A DNA stretch of 64,000 bases from Capsicum annuum (Eukaryota; Streptophyta; Magnoliopsida; Solanales; Solanaceae), in the NCBI RefSeq assembly GCF_002878395.1, contig NW_025855744.1, positions 619,813 to 683,812 on the forward strand, in the 5' to 3' direction. Positions 23,672 through 36,699 of this stretch are shown one piece after another. Made by a program: the position numbers and the translations under genes. The stretch's first letter is position 1, and the number at the start of each line of letters is the position of its first letter. The notes beneath the pieces were generated by a model. The model saw nothing but the letters and a program-made list of their open reading frames with translations, had not been told where the DNA came from and made no database searches.

Positions 23672-24480
23672 CTTTACTACCGGTGCTCGAATTTGGTTGA
23701 ACAACATATGTAGCTGAGTCTCTCCTTGCACCCAGATGATAGTAGTTCTTGATTTGTAGGCTTATATGGTTGCTTGCACTCTAGATGACATTCCTTTGAA
23801 CATTGGTCAGCTCGTGCTTTCTGACATAAAATTCTTCAAGAAATAGGGTGGTATGCATCTCTCTGTTCCCTCTTTGATTACTAAGCTTTGCAGGAAAAAT
23901 GGGCTTAAGGAGTACCCTAGAGACACTTGGGTGCTCCCTATCACCCCCATCTATTCTCTAAAATTTTGAGGTGAGAGCGCAGCAGGTAAAAGTAAGAAAA
24001 AAAGATCGACTTGGGAAAGATAACATATGAGGAGTCTGAGTCTTGTAGGCCATCCACCACCAGGAATCTTGGGGATATTAGGGCTGATATTGCTACTATT
24101 AGGGAGCTCGTGTTAGGTTTTCCTCGCGGGTCGGGAGAGCCCTCTACCACTAGCCACTCATATGTGTCCCGATCTGATTATGAGAAGTATAGGGAGGAAT
24201 AGAAGAAGCAAGGAGCTTTCATTACTAGTCTTGATAGAGTGTACTCATCCTTGGCAGTGTCATATTATAATCTCTAGGCTTAGATGTGAGATAGTAAAAA
24301 GGGATAAGAATAAAGATAAGTTCCTTAGAAAGATATGGAAGGGGGTGAAGGGCCTATGAAATATCTTAAAACCCCATGATAGACTGCCTTCCTCCAGAGT
24401 GGAAAGTGATGATGATACCCCAGCTAAATGGTTTGGCCCTAGGGATACTGATGATAATGCAGATACCGAGAGTGATAGCA
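23672..24480 (+). pseudogene. Accessory ORF of element C, C-terminal part
   Basis: Continues the ORF interrupted at 17289. The plus frame reads ARIWLNNICS, CTLDDIPLNIGQLVLSDIKF, then GGMHLSVPSLITKLCRKNGL up to about 23910. The spacing (a W-x-N segment, a residue run ending in INVG-like, then FPSLIT-LC) fits the C-terminal half of the plant-transposon-protein family. A charged, Ser-rich tail covers 24011-24480 in shifted frames (DIRADIATIREL, YVSRSDYEKYREE) and could form a coiled coil. Stops occur near 23720, 23855 and 23969. Its role is unknown. It ends about 35 bases before the internal purine tract. Confidence 0.6.
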
Positions 24481-24513
24481 ACTCTTTATATGGTTTTAGG
24501 GAGCACTGCTACC

Positions 24514-24531
24514 TTTTTAGTTGGGGGTGCC
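24514..24531 (+). promoter_or_regulatory. Second, internal purine tract of element C
   Basis: TTTTTAGTTGGGGGTGCC just after the accessory ORF, 1.8 kb upstream of the normal tract. It matches the tracts at 20563-20580 (minus) and 54769-54785 (minus). Confidence 0.55.
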
Positions 24532-26306
24532 TGCCTTTGTATTCATTTGATTTAGGCCTGTATTATTGATATTTTTGGATGCTTTTTCATTCTTTAGGAT
24601 GATTTTTATTTTATTTGGGTTGTAATATTCAGGCACTCTGATTGTGCCCAATATTAGCATAGATTAGTTATTTTGTTCTTAGATTTCTATTTTATCTTTA
24701 TTCTACTTATAGAAATGTCAGATGAGCTTTTTCCTATGATAGATTAAGTGATAACATTCTTAAGAGAAAAATGTCGTGATTGGGTTTTGAGCCTTGAATG
24801 TAATGTCTTAGTACCCGGCGGCATCAAAGTCATAAATGCAAGGGAATTTTAAGTACCTATGGCATTTTCAATTTGAGATCGCACTTATACCTATTGCAAA
24901 GTCTGAGTAGCCATACGGTTTGCCCATATAAAAGCCAAAATGTGAGACAAAGGCTTGGGTTGGTGTCATATTTAGAAAATTGTGCATGGTGAAAATGCAA
25001 AGCAAACACCCCCTCCCTCAAAATTTTTTTAAAAATCAAGGGCATGGACGTGAGCGACCTTGTAATAATTTTTTCTCTTTTTGTGACTCCAAAACTTTTA
25101 GCTTGTGAACATTGGTAGATACTCTATTTTTGTCTCTAGATGGAGGGGCAATTGAGCCTCCTTGATGAATTTTCATGCCATGTGTTGTGAGCTTATTTGT
25201 CCAAATTTCATGTGTACTTATACCATCAAGAACTTGTCAAGGCTAGTTTTGATTGTATTTGGTTGGTGAGATGATCCTAGGCCATCTTTGTGACATTAGA
25301 AGCCCATTCTAGCTTAAAAAGCCTACCCTTGCATAGATGTTATACCTAGTCACACACTTTGAGCCTTTAGACCTTTCTTTGGCAAACAAATTGCAAGTCA
25401 TGAGCCTTTCAATTCTTATCCCTCTTTTGAACCATATCCTCCTTGAACTTAAAAATGCAAATTAAAGCTAAAAGCTTAATTTGGGGGTGGTGAAGACTGG
25501 AAGAGGTAACTTTAGGCCACAAAATTATAGGTGAGTACCTAAGAGATTAAGCATTATGAACAATTGATTAAGGAAAAAAAGGCCCAACAAAGGAAAGAAA
25601 TGCATGAAATATGCAAGAAAAAGAAATGAAAAGAAAATGGGTGAACCAAGGAAATAAAAAGTAGGAACATTTGTAAAGAAAAGAAGCGGACCATGATAAA
25701 AAGTTGGATGGAATAGTGTGAGTAGATGTTCAAGGAGAGTATAGTCATGTTGCTCTTAAATAATATCCTACGCTACCCCGAAGCTACGTTAGAAGCTTAA
25801 AAAGTCCTTTGTGATTTCCAACCAAGTATGTTCATTATAGTGGCGATTGAAAATAGGGGCAATCCAATGGCATGGTACTTGTTGACATCGAGAGTTTGAG
25901 AGATAGAGAGAGAGAGAGAGTTTTATTTAAATTCCTTGTTGCATATTTGATAACTTGGTGTATGGAATTTTTCTTCTAGTGAGGAGGCATGTAACCAAGT
26001 AGAGGTGGATAATTTTGATATCTGTTGAGAAATGAGGAAACAAGAGTGTAACATAGTTGACGTAAAAAATGAGTCATTTATAGAGTATTAGTGATTGTTG
26101 CATGATTGCTCTTTGGAGTCTTTTGCATCCTTGAAACTTGCATTTTATGTTGAGGGGTGTCGTTAAAATAGTTTTGCCCATGTGTGAAGAGCTATTTGTG
26201 GTAGTAATCAAGTTGAAGTCAGTATGAGCATTGGGTATTAAAACTTAGGCATACGTGTGCTTTGTCTCATAGTAAGAAGTAGCATTGCTTAAGGATAAGC
26301 AAAGTT
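24532..26306 (+). other. Conserved 3' noncoding module of element C
   Basis: No convincing ORF. It holds block 1 at 25262-25328 (GGTTGGTGAGATGATCCTAG) and block 2 at 25774-25895. The stretch is the reverse complement of 18817-20562 in D. A short GA run lies at 25899-25920. Confidence 0.65.
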
Positions 26307-26318
26307 TTAAGTTGGGGA
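26307..26318 (+). promoter_or_regulatory. Polypurine tract of element C
   Basis: TTAAGTTGGGGA, four bases before the 3' LTR start at 26322. Confidence 0.65.
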
Positions 26319-26321
26319 TAT

Positions 26322-27000
26322 TGACGAGTGGTGAATTTACCACTCAATTATACTCAACAATCGTGCACACTACTATGAATTAAAGATATAAGTTAGACAA
26401 ATTGGTGACAAAATGCACTAATTTCCATATTTTGTAGGCATACATGTTAGGAGAAGGAAAGATGTGGATTTGAGCTTAAATGGACCAAAAAGGGAAAAGA
26501 ACTACAACTGGAGGACCTAGAGCAAGAACAAGCCTTAGTTATCACTATCGCGGTCTATGGTTCACGGTTGTGGTCAGTCAAGCAGGTCAAAAGATCATGA
26601 TCACAGTATCCTTACCGCAGTCTAGTATCCATGATTGCAGACAACCTTTTGCGGTCGCGGCTAAGTGGGAATTTTGTCCATGGGCAGTTTTGTCATTTCA
26701 CCCAGTAAACCTAATTCATCTTATTGGATTAAACCCTTTTGCTTTAGAGTATTGAACACTATTGTGACATTTTTGAATTTGAAGTATATACCGTAAATTG
26801 GGCAAGTTTTGTAATTGGATTTGGAGACTTGATTTTATTATTTGTGAAGAATGGATGCTTTGAACAATACTTATGGTATATGTTTCTTTTCGTGAGTAGC
26901 TACATCTTTTAGTCTTGGGGTTATGCTGAACTAAGATGCAGTTGTGTTTGGGTGATTATGTATTTGAATTATTCTTAGTTATTGATTATGGATTCCACTA
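26322..27000 (+). repeat. 3' LTR of element C, left piece
   Basis: Starts TGACGAGTGGTGAATTTACC and follows the 5' LTR (11934-12617) to 27000, where LINE E begins with a T run. It resumes at about 40398. About 160 bp of LTR corresponding to 12620-12780 is missing at the junction. Confidence 0.88.
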
Positions 27001-27019
27001 TTTTTTTGGCAATAAAATG

Positions 27020-27840
27020 TAAATATTACCATTATCGACAAAACTTTACACCTAAGGAGCATTCAGCTGCCTGTGTAGAAGGTTTACTGAACCTCGGACT
27101 TCTAATTACTTATTCTCTTTATGAATCTCATACTCTTCCTTACCCCTTTTGCTCCCATTAACATGACTACTCTTTCCCTAATTACTTCTTACACTTGTTG
27201 CACCATCAAGCTTGTATTCACGTGGTGGTTCTTGAAGATTCTTCCATTCCTGTCTTGCCATTTACTATACACCATTGCTCTATACACTACAACTATAGTT
27301 TTCTTTTGGAATCTGGTCCATCACTTTCTTTTTGTCTTTGACGTAGTTGTCTAGATTTCCTTCAGCTAAATCTGCACTCCTAACTAACCTTTAATTTGAG
27401 CCCACACTATATTTGCAATGGTGCAGTCTACAAATAAGTGTGATATTTTATTGATGTTGTTGATCACATAAAAGACATTTTGTCTTTTCATATTGCCATC
27501 CAAACCTGAGCATTTTTTATTTTGTCAGCTGCTTGGCTTGTATTGTCAACTATAACAAGAATATATGCTTTGGTAGTTCTACTCTTTTCCATACCATCTC
27601 GTGCCCTCTCCATCCTAGTATTTGTCGAAATAGTGCATGGTAACTTTTTGAAATTGAGTATTGCCCTGATTCTGTTAGTAGGTACCTATTTGCATCATAC
27701 TAGGTTGGCATCCCTCTTTTTATTTTGTTTAGCTGTCTCCAGTACCAACTGCAATCTTGTGGAGGTGAGTGTGTCCATATATCTTCCATATCCTTCATGA
27801 ATATACTGTGAATCCACTCAACCCATAACATGTCTTTTCT
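27020..27840 (-). pseudogene. LINE ORF2 C-terminus (zf-RVT-like)
   Basis: Minus-strand frames give a post-RT region with QYSISKSYHALFRQ and VWKRVELPKH, then KMLRFGWQ and CLLCDQQ, the pattern of the zf-RVT domain at the end of plant L1 ORF2. In a live LINE this part assists RNA binding during target-primed reverse transcription. Several stops and shifts break it. Confidence 0.7.
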
Positions 27841-29527
27841 CTAATGTATCCACCATATCAATTTGCCCACTACAGTAACATTCCATAATCTACAGTTTTT
27901 GATATTAAATCCTCCTTGACCTTTTGAGCTACAAATATGCCACCATTTCACTAGTGCCATTTTCCTTTTTTCCTCTGTTCCACACCAAAGAAACTTTCTA
28001 CATTGTGTATCTACCAGTTTAACCATAATTTGGGAGAGGATTAATGCAGAGCCCCAAAAATTTTATAGTGCAAATATCACTGAATTAACAACTTATAGTC
28101 TACCAACATAAGATAAGTGTCTTGTTGAGGTAATTTTTAATTCTGTTGTAATTCTAAAGCTTAGCTGTTGACAGTCTAATTGGTCCATTTCCTATGGGAT
28201 AAGGGTAGTCCAAGATACCTAATTGGGAGTGCCCCTATTTTAAATCCAGTAAGCCCAAGTAACCTTCCCTGAACCTCTTGACTCACACCAGCTAAGAATA
28301 TATTGGACTTGTCTGCATTTGCTAATAGTCCAGTAGTCCCTGAGAAATGCTTTATTGCCTTCATAATTCTATGAACAGGAGTTTCAATTCCTTTACAGAA
28401 GATCATTAGGTCATCTGTAAATATGAGATGAGTGATTTGTTGACCCTTGCACATGGGGTGATACCGAAAATCAAGTAGTTTTCACATTCTGCCCATGACT
28501 CATGTGAAGTATTCTATTACCAGAACAAATAGCAACAAGGAAATAGAGTCCCCTTGCCTTAGTCCTCTCTTACCTAAAAAAATTTACAACCTACTCCATT
28601 CATCTTGATAGTGAAAGTTGTGGTTATGACACATGTCGTGATTAAATGAGTAATTTTTGGGGGAAATCCATAACCATGTAACATTTCTTCCACGAATTCC
28701 TATCTCACCATGCCACATGCCTTCCTCAGATCTATCTTTATAAGGTACCTTGGAGATATTTTCCTATTATAGTACCTCATCATATCATGGCACATTAGTA
28801 TATTCTGGATAAGTGATCGTCCCTGGACAAAATCAGCTTGAGATGGGTTCACTATCACTGGTAGTACCTTTTTCAACCTATCACATAATAATTTGGATAT
28901 AGACTTGTAGAGTATATTGCAACATAAAATAGGCCTGAACTGGCTTGCTTCTTCTGTCTTGTCAATTCTTTGAATCAAAGTAATCATAGTCGCATTCAGT
29001 TGTTTTAGTTACTTCCCATTCTGAAAGAATTCTCAAATGGTAGAAATTATATCTTTACTTATTACTTCCTAGTCTGCTTTATAAAAACCACCACCATAAC
29101 TATCTGGACCAAGGTTCTTGTTTTTGTTAATATTCCACCTTGTCTTCTTAATTTCTGCTTTTGTTAATGGCTCCAATAGTTTTTGTTGTTGCTCCTTATT
29201 CAATATCAGTCCTTTCTCATAAATTTGTGTTCTGGACTTGGCTCTGCACCCTTCTGGATTACCTAGTAACTTTTGGTAATAACCCACCAGAATACTAGAA
29301 ATTTGGCTCTAGTCATGTTGCATCTGGTTTCCTTCAACTTTGAGCTAGGTAATGGACTGCTGAAGCCTCCTTCTCCTTAGAATTAAAAAGAAGTACTTTG
29401 TGTTGTCATCACCTAGTCTTATACATGTGACTTTACTTCTTTGCATTAACATAATTGTTATTTGATAGGAAATCTTATGAAAATATTGCCTGACCTTCTT
29501 TTCCTCCTGTTGTATTGTCTTATCCAA
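27841..29527 (-). pseudogene. LINE ORF2 reverse transcriptase, broken
   Basis: Pieces in order on the minus strand: a pre-RT segment at 29527-29069 (RSKVTCIRLGDDNTKYFF, later NKNLGPDSYGGGFYKA); RT fingers at 28987-28700 (FRPILCCNILYKSISKLLCD, QADFVQGRSLIQNILMCHDM, YLIKIDLRKA); the palm at 28454-28176 with the intact catalytic motif FTDDLMIF and the conserved LPIRYLGLPLS; and the thumb at 28026-27841 (FLWCGTEEKRKMALVKWW). The residues after LRKA are changed from the usual aromatic-Asp pair. It is an RNA-templated DNA polymerase for retrotransposition, inactive here because of frameshifts and stops. Confidence 0.9.
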
Positions 29528-29542
29528 ATGGTCATTTTGTAG

Positions 29543-30240
29543 CTAAATTTGAACATTTTTGAGTGCCTCTCTTGCTTTATCTACCGGCTCTATCAAATTT
29601 TGGAATTCATGGTTGTGCATCCCCCTTAAACCACCCTTTAGGCCTTTTATTTTCTTCATAACATTATACATTTGGACTATGTCAACCTGTGTTCTCCATG
29701 CTTCCTTCACTAGAGGGAGAAAGGATTGATGGGTTCCCCAGACAATGCAATACTTAAATGAAGCCTTTTGTCTCTTTTCTATTTCTACTAGCTTGATCAG
29801 AATAGAACAGTGATCACTCACTCCCTCTAGAAGTATATGGCTTGTAATCTCTGGCATGTTGCCTACCCAATCACCATTTACAAAGACCCAATCAAGCTTA
29901 GAGAAAATTTTGTCTTCTTGTCTATTATTCCATGTATATTTGGCACCAGTGCTTGGCATTTCCTCCACTTGACAGTCATCAATACACTGTTGAAAATCAA
30001 CTACTTCTGCGTATGTTACTTTAGTACCACATATTCTGTCCCTCTTAAGAAAGATAGAGTTAAAATCACCTATAATCATCCATGAGGATGAGCAACCTTG
30101 TTTATGCCTCCTCAGGTAGTCGTATAGTGACATTCTCTCTTCTTTTTGGTTAAATACATAAACATAGGTAACCTCGAATTCCAAATAAAGTGGAATGTAT
30201 TTGATTGAGTAGGTTACTGCCTGAGAACACACAGTTACAA
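29543..30240 (-). pseudogene. LINE ORF2 endonuclease (APE-like), C-terminal part
   Basis: A 229-codon frame on the minus strand has the exonuclease-endonuclease-phosphatase motifs WMIIGDFNSI, CGTKVTYAEVVDFQQCIDDC, GAKYTWNN, KLDWVFVNGDW and GVSDHCSILI, with the catalytic SDH present. This domain nicks the target DNA to start retrotransposition. The N-terminal half lies in broken frames at 30240-30673 and across the F insertion. It is the longest open frame of the LINE. Confidence 0.9.
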
Positions 30241-30673
30241 TCTCTACCTTATACTAGTTTTCCTTCTATATTATAACAATTCTTTCATTGTAATGAGCCT
30301 CATGGTTGCTCTAGTATGTCCATCCACCAAACATGTTGTAACTACGCTCTTCACTTTATTGATTTTCACTTTGGTTTCTAAGAAACACACCATTCCTGTT
30401 CCTAAGTTACTGCAGAGGAGCTTCACCTCCTTCTGCTTATTGAGTCCATTGAGGCCTCTTATGTTCCAACATAGTAACCTAACTGTGGTTGCTTGGGGGA
30501 TTACTCTTTCCCCTGATACTAGCTTCAGTTGTTTGAGAGCTTTGTTGTGAAATTTCCCCTAGTTGTTAGAAATAATTTAAGATAGTTATAGTTTGCTAAC
30601 AAGTTGGTTGACCCTTTCTGGTAATTTATGTCCCATCATTCGGTTTGGCCATAGTGGTTTGTGCTGGTTTTTA

Positions 30674-33207
30674 TGTAATAACCTAAGACTACCCCCTAGT
30701 CGTCAAATGATACTTAGGACCACACGTGATCCCAAGCTAACCATTGTACTAGCAAAAATCATGAGCAACTGAATAAAATACATAAATCTAAACGAAATAA
30801 GCAGAAAATAAATCTTTTCTAAATATGATCAATACAAAGCTAAATAAAAATGATTACAACTCTGCTTATACAAAAAAAAATTGGAATCAAATACATTAGC
30901 TTCTACTAACTGTCTGTGAACCTCTACTATACTGACTATAGGTAGCTGGGACACGACTTCAACTACTAATAATCAATACATATGAGTAAAAAATAATGTA
31001 CATAAATAAAATCTAACTGAAGTCCCCGAAGTAGGAGGAATCATCATCTGTTAGCTGGAATCTGCAACTATCGGATCATGATATATGGACTACAACTAAA
31101 CTAGTACCTACATTATTAAACAATGTAGCACATAGATGTGTATGTAGATCAGTACTTTTGGAATATACTAAGCATGTGGGGGTGAATGCATAAGTAAAAC
31201 AGTAACTCAATTGTTAACATAGCTTGTAAAGAATACATGCTAAGAGTAAATGACTCACATTGGCTTGAATAACTGAAAACTGAAAATCATAAATCATGGA
31301 TCATAAAGCATACTCTATAAATCTTGCGAGTCATAACACTTAGTTCTAAAAGCTATAATTTTACTCTTTCTGCTAGTGGAATAAGTAGAACTGAAGTTAA
31401 GTCTGTTATCAAATCATGCATGCTAAGTGTAAAAAGGACTCATCTTTATATCTACAAACTAAAAGTTGAATTCTCATGGTTAATGTCTTTATGTAAAACA
31501 ATATCTGTATAAAATTGTGAGTCTCTACACATAGTTTCTAAAAGCTATTATGTTATTCTATTTAAGACTTAGGGACTCTGAGAGGTTCTTCCAACCGACA
31601 TACACCATGTAAGCTGTCATGATGTCCAACGTCATCTTCCTCTAAGGGGAAAACCTCACGTTGGGAGAGGTGTCATACTCTTTCCAAGGAGTATAACCTT
31701 TTCTTAAGTGATCAATGACTTAGCCCACTATGGGCGCTTTAAACTTTAAATCTATGGTGGTATGAGACCTTGGAACCATACCCAACTTGGTACTAAATAC
31801 TACTCCCATACTTATCACTCAGAACTTTAGGAAATCCTCCTTGAAGTAGTACAAGGGTTTATAATGAAAACCAATTATGCTTCTTTTTCTTTAAATCTCA
31901 AACTATATGAACAATGTGGATTCCTTATCTTAGCTTAGGATCAAAAGATCAATTCTTTCTTGAATCTTGATAAACAATCATCAAAGAGGCTTAAAATCGT
32001 AATATTCTTGAAATATTAATACTAAATCTTAGGGCTTAAAACCCATGCTTTAAAGTTATGCAAATTCATAGTAAAACATCATGCTCAATATACTTCTTGA
32101 AATACTTCAACAATATCATGCTTAAACTCAATTGAAAATCTGTAATCAATGACTCAAATCATACTCATGGTGTTCAAATCATAAAAGAGAATTCTTTAAA
32201 TCAAAACAAATATGGAATTTCATGCTTCAATCACTTTATAAATCCAAAACTCAAAACAAGATACTTTGGGTATGAACCTTAATTGCAATTCATGTAAATC
32301 CATGTAAATTAACCTTTAAAAACTAGTTTTGGGCACAAGGATGAAAGGAGTATCCTTTTTCATAACTCCACATACCTTGATTGATAAATTGAATGTAGAA
32401 TCTTGAACTTTGAATCCCTAATGACGTTCTTGAAGCTTCTTCTTGAAGTTCTTCAATCCAAAAACTTGAATTCTTGATTATCTTGAAAAAGGATTGGTGA
32501 AACTTTTCTTGGAGTTAAAGTTTGAGTTTTAGGATTTCTTGGAGAGAAATTTGATGAATAAAGAGTATAATTTTGCTTAGAATGACATCTAATCTGCTGT
32601 TTTTACGACCTGGGGCTGTAGGAAATAGACAAGACTGCCCCTCAAAATTAAAAGTTTCAGCAGAATCCCATTTTTGAGGCTTACCGCTGAGCAGTATTGG
32701 TTCCACCACTATAGGCACCACTGAGCGGAGTAATAGCGATGACCTACTATTTTGGAAAATCCTAATTTTGAGATTTACCGCTGACCGGTATTTGTTCCAC
32801 CGCTATAGGCACCGCCGAGCGGTGTCATCATGGTTGCTTACTATTTCATACGAATAATGCTATAACTTTTCACTCGTGTATCAGATTTAGGCAAAATTGG
32901 TATCATTGGAAGATGATTCAATTATATACCATTTGGTGGTCTTATTTTTCCAAATTCCACATACCTTACAAGTTATACAATTTCAAAGTTCACCCTTGTA
33001 GAATCTAACACCAAACTTTGGACGAATCTAAGGTTCTTAGCTCAACTTTGCTCTAAGTGAATTCTATGAACATATTTCACTTAGATAGCACTTCATAGAC
33101 TATGATAATGATCCTGACACATGTATTAACATACAAATCATGAGATTAACGTTTATACACATAGGAACAATGGTTTGAATTCTTGCACAAAAATATGGGG
33201 TGTTACA
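30674..33207 (-). repeat. 3' LTR of element F
   Basis: TGTAATAACC... to ...GGTGTTACA, about 2.53 kb. Contains two adjacent, related units of about 93 bp (32662-32755 and 32756-32848), each with ACCGCTGAGCGGTA-like words. A minus-strand TTCCAATGGGGATATAA next to it (33208-33224) is a candidate purine tract. Confidence 0.87.
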
Positions 33208-36200
33208 TTATATCCCCATTGGAATCATTCATTCTCGAATAATGGATAGGAAATTGTTAAAGCCTTAGAGGAATGGAATAACGTAGACATGCTATATTTT
33301 CCATGAAAGGATATAACTGAGCTGAAACATTTAAAACTTCTATCATGAAATTGATTTCTGAGCTGACTTGCCTTTACTTACTATAAGGAGCTGATTCACG
33401 CTGAGAATTTAGAATTCGCTTGAAGCGTTCATGATATAATCATACATATAGAACTGCAAAGGGAAAACTTATGCAAGCACGAATCATGATACAACGAGGC
33501 TAAGATCATACAATGGGTATTATGTTGTTTGAGTTGGAATTCTTGGAAAACTACGAGCATTCACTGAACACTTGTGAACTGAATCACAACTAAATATCTA
33601 AATCTAAAAATGTTGCATGGTGCATGAACTGAGCTGAATTCACAATTTGCATGCATGCAAATATTTCACCTCATAGAATGGCCTTACTCATGAAACTTTA
33701 GGTAGTAAGACTAGATGGAAAGCTAGAAATCTATAGGATCTTATCTGCTTGATTTCTAAACTGGATCACAGGCTCTATGACCTGGACCATACTGACTGCC
33801 CATACTTAAATGGATTATTTCTCCAACACTCTTCTAAGGAATTCTAATAATATGGCATGATCTAAATTAGACATATAAATCATAAGCTAGGATAGAATTT
33901 CTAGGCCTTAGACAATGCGACTTCTTTCTTTCAAACTTAGCTACACTTTAAAATACTCCCTCAACTATATTATTCCCCTTAATTACCATACTCATTTGAT
34001 CCAACTTAAAATTTTCACATGGGCATTGATAACTAAATCTACTAAAATCTAAACTAAACTAAATTCTCTCACAATGATCAAGCCTAACTTGAAATCACAA
34101 GGTAAAACATGCCACACCATAATATTAGTCTAAGACAAATAATTAAATCTTCTATTTCTTTTTTAGAGCTCACACCCAAAGAAGATCATGCCTTACCACT
34201 TCAATGACTAATTCAGAACTCTTACTCTAGTTTCACTAGCACATATTGCAATCATCCACTTACATTGCAACACAACATTCAAGACTATTATTATAACCAC
34301 ATTTGAACTTCAAAGTAAACACCTACAAAGCATACTTCTCATATTCCTTAAAACCCTATCAATAACAATTTTCTTGCATTATTCTTAAGAAGACATTCCC
34401 AGAATTCTCAACTAACTATGACCTATACCTAATATTTACCTCAATATTCCTTCATTCTTTAGCCTTTGATAGAATAGCATAAATAATCTTTCTTAATAAG
34501 GGTCATTAACTCTCTCTCATCTAAATCATTTCTTATCCATTAGCATCACCACTATCTTAACATAGGAAGAGGTCACTGCAGGGCTGACGCATAAGGACCT
34601 AAAATACGAAGGAATACCATACATAACTTAGACCCTTAACTGAGGACTGAGGAATAGAAAGTCAAAGGTATGGATTTATTAAGGAAATCTAAACTAGGGA
34701 CGCACAAAATATAAATGTAAATTTTTCTAGTGTCATGAGTTTCTGAGAACTCATCATACTCTGAAACATGAGTTCATACTTATCATAAGCTATTCAATAT
34801 AAGAATGGAGTTCATAGATTCATAAGGGATAACTCGAATCACGGAGTAAAGCTATTACTTTCTTACTGAAAGTTGAGAATGAACTTGAATATGCATAAAG
34901 TGTATAAGCATTGGCCTTTGCCATAGATCTCTCACACAAGATATGAATTTGGTGTGATAATGACTGAAATCCAAGGAATACTCTAGAGTAAAAAGGGGTC
35001 ACTATCTTATCACAACTCTTATTGACATATATTGCAATCTAATTCCCAAAACTAGATTTGGTTCTTCACTCTACCATCTCCCCCTTAGATTAAAGCTGAC
35101 ATTCTAAGCTTATGGGTCTCTTCCATATCCTCAAGACTGAGCTGTAATTTCTTTGCTCTAACGGTCTACACATAAATGCTAAAATCACAAGGATAAACTA
35201 TCTTTTGAACTTACTGACTTCATTCTCAGACACCCTTTTAGTACATACCACCCTTAACACCCTTTAGCTTCAAATCTCATCATCATAGACTTACGCTCTA
35301 TTAAGTTGAAAAACATACTTGCCTCACTAAATACATAATCATATCCTACCAAGATCACATCTCAAAATTATATTTTCCCCAAACCATAAGAGTCAAAATC
35401 ATACTTAAAAGAATCACCACCAACTATCCATAACTCTTCAACTTATCAACCAATGACATCATGTACGATATTTCTAGCCTTCTTCTACTTAACTTCTCAA
35501 GGGTACTAGTAATCACACACAATACTTAATAAACTTCAAAAATAATGCATCCCCATATCACCTTGGACACAACCCTACCTTATACCTATAACATCATACT
35601 TAATTACGAACACATGAACTTAAACTTTTCAATACACTGTTCAAGCCTACTAGATCACTTCCATACAACTAGTATCACCAACCAAGCAATCATTATTTCC
35701 ACCTTGATGACCATCTACTATTCAAACTTAGTGTCTAGTGCTAGGCATTATTAACAACTCAATCTCATCTACTATTCTCACTTGAAAGCTATAAAATAAA
35801 GCATCAAGAAACACTAGTCCACTAGAACTTCATAACAACAATAATCAGTCATAATAATATAATATATCTTATTAAAATACAGTAGCACATCCTCCTTCTA
35901 CATATTATGACTATTTACCTATCTATACACCTAATTACTTTCATAGACCTATAAGTTTCAACTAAATATTTTTTTGCAACCTCAGGGGAAGTATAATTTA
36001 ACAATACTCAACCACCAAATACTTCATTAATATCCTATACCTTTCTAACATCATAAATACCATCAATAACTCCTTTCATACTTCAAGCAAACAATAATTC
36101 ACCTTAACTAATAACTCCTTCTCTACCTTTCACTAGCTAACTCACAAGAACATATCACCTCAATACAAACTCGATAGCATGGAACTATAGAAAGGTTCTA

Positions 36201-36683
36201 CTACTTATAAATCATAACACTTTAGGTTCACACTATCTCCTCTCAAGAGCTCTATCTATATAGAATGATTAATAAGGAATCTAAATACATATCTTACTCT
36301 ATCTTAACTAGACAAATCATAAGGATGAGAACATAAATCTCAATTTGAGAAACTTATAACACACTAACAAGCTCCTCTCAAGCCCCTTGTATGACTTTTG
36401 AAGTACTGATAGAAAATCTGAGAGCATTATCTTGGGAGGAATTGGAACTTATTAATCATGTTATCTCAAGAATAAGTTATAGATGGATAATTATAGAGTA
36501 ACACACGAATAAATAGAAGATTTTGAGAGAACAACTTTACAGCATGATCTAGATTATGAAAGAACAGAAACATTTCTTAAATGCCCTGTAGCCTCTCAAA
36601 GAAAAGTACAGATATCTCTGTATCGTTCTGCAAGACTCTACAAGACACAACTTCATAGACATCCTAGGAAACTTAAACTCTAC
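33208..36683 (-). other. Noncoding interior of element F
   Basis: About 3.5 kb, AT-rich. I see no gag, protease, RT or integrase motif in any frame. The short open frames have no recognisable features. This fits a large retrotransposon derivative mobilised by another element's proteins. Confidence 0.7.
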
Positions 36684-36695
36684 TCTCTGATACCA
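36684..36695 (-). promoter_or_regulatory. Initiator tRNA-Met PBS of element F
   Basis: Minus-strand TGGTATCAGAGA, 11 of 12 matches to the Tekay-type site. It suggests that F uses the same primer as a chromovirus helper. Confidence 0.8.
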
Positions 36696-36699
36696 AGTT

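Noticed and set aside
29837..30550. Plus-strand frames in the LINE region
   Set aside because: They lie opposite the intact endonuclease motifs of the minus-strand LINE.
32660..32850. Repeated ACCGCTGAGCGG units as a possible CRISPR-like array
   Set aside because: Only two diverged units, no regular spacers, inside a plant LTR and present in both LTR copies of F.
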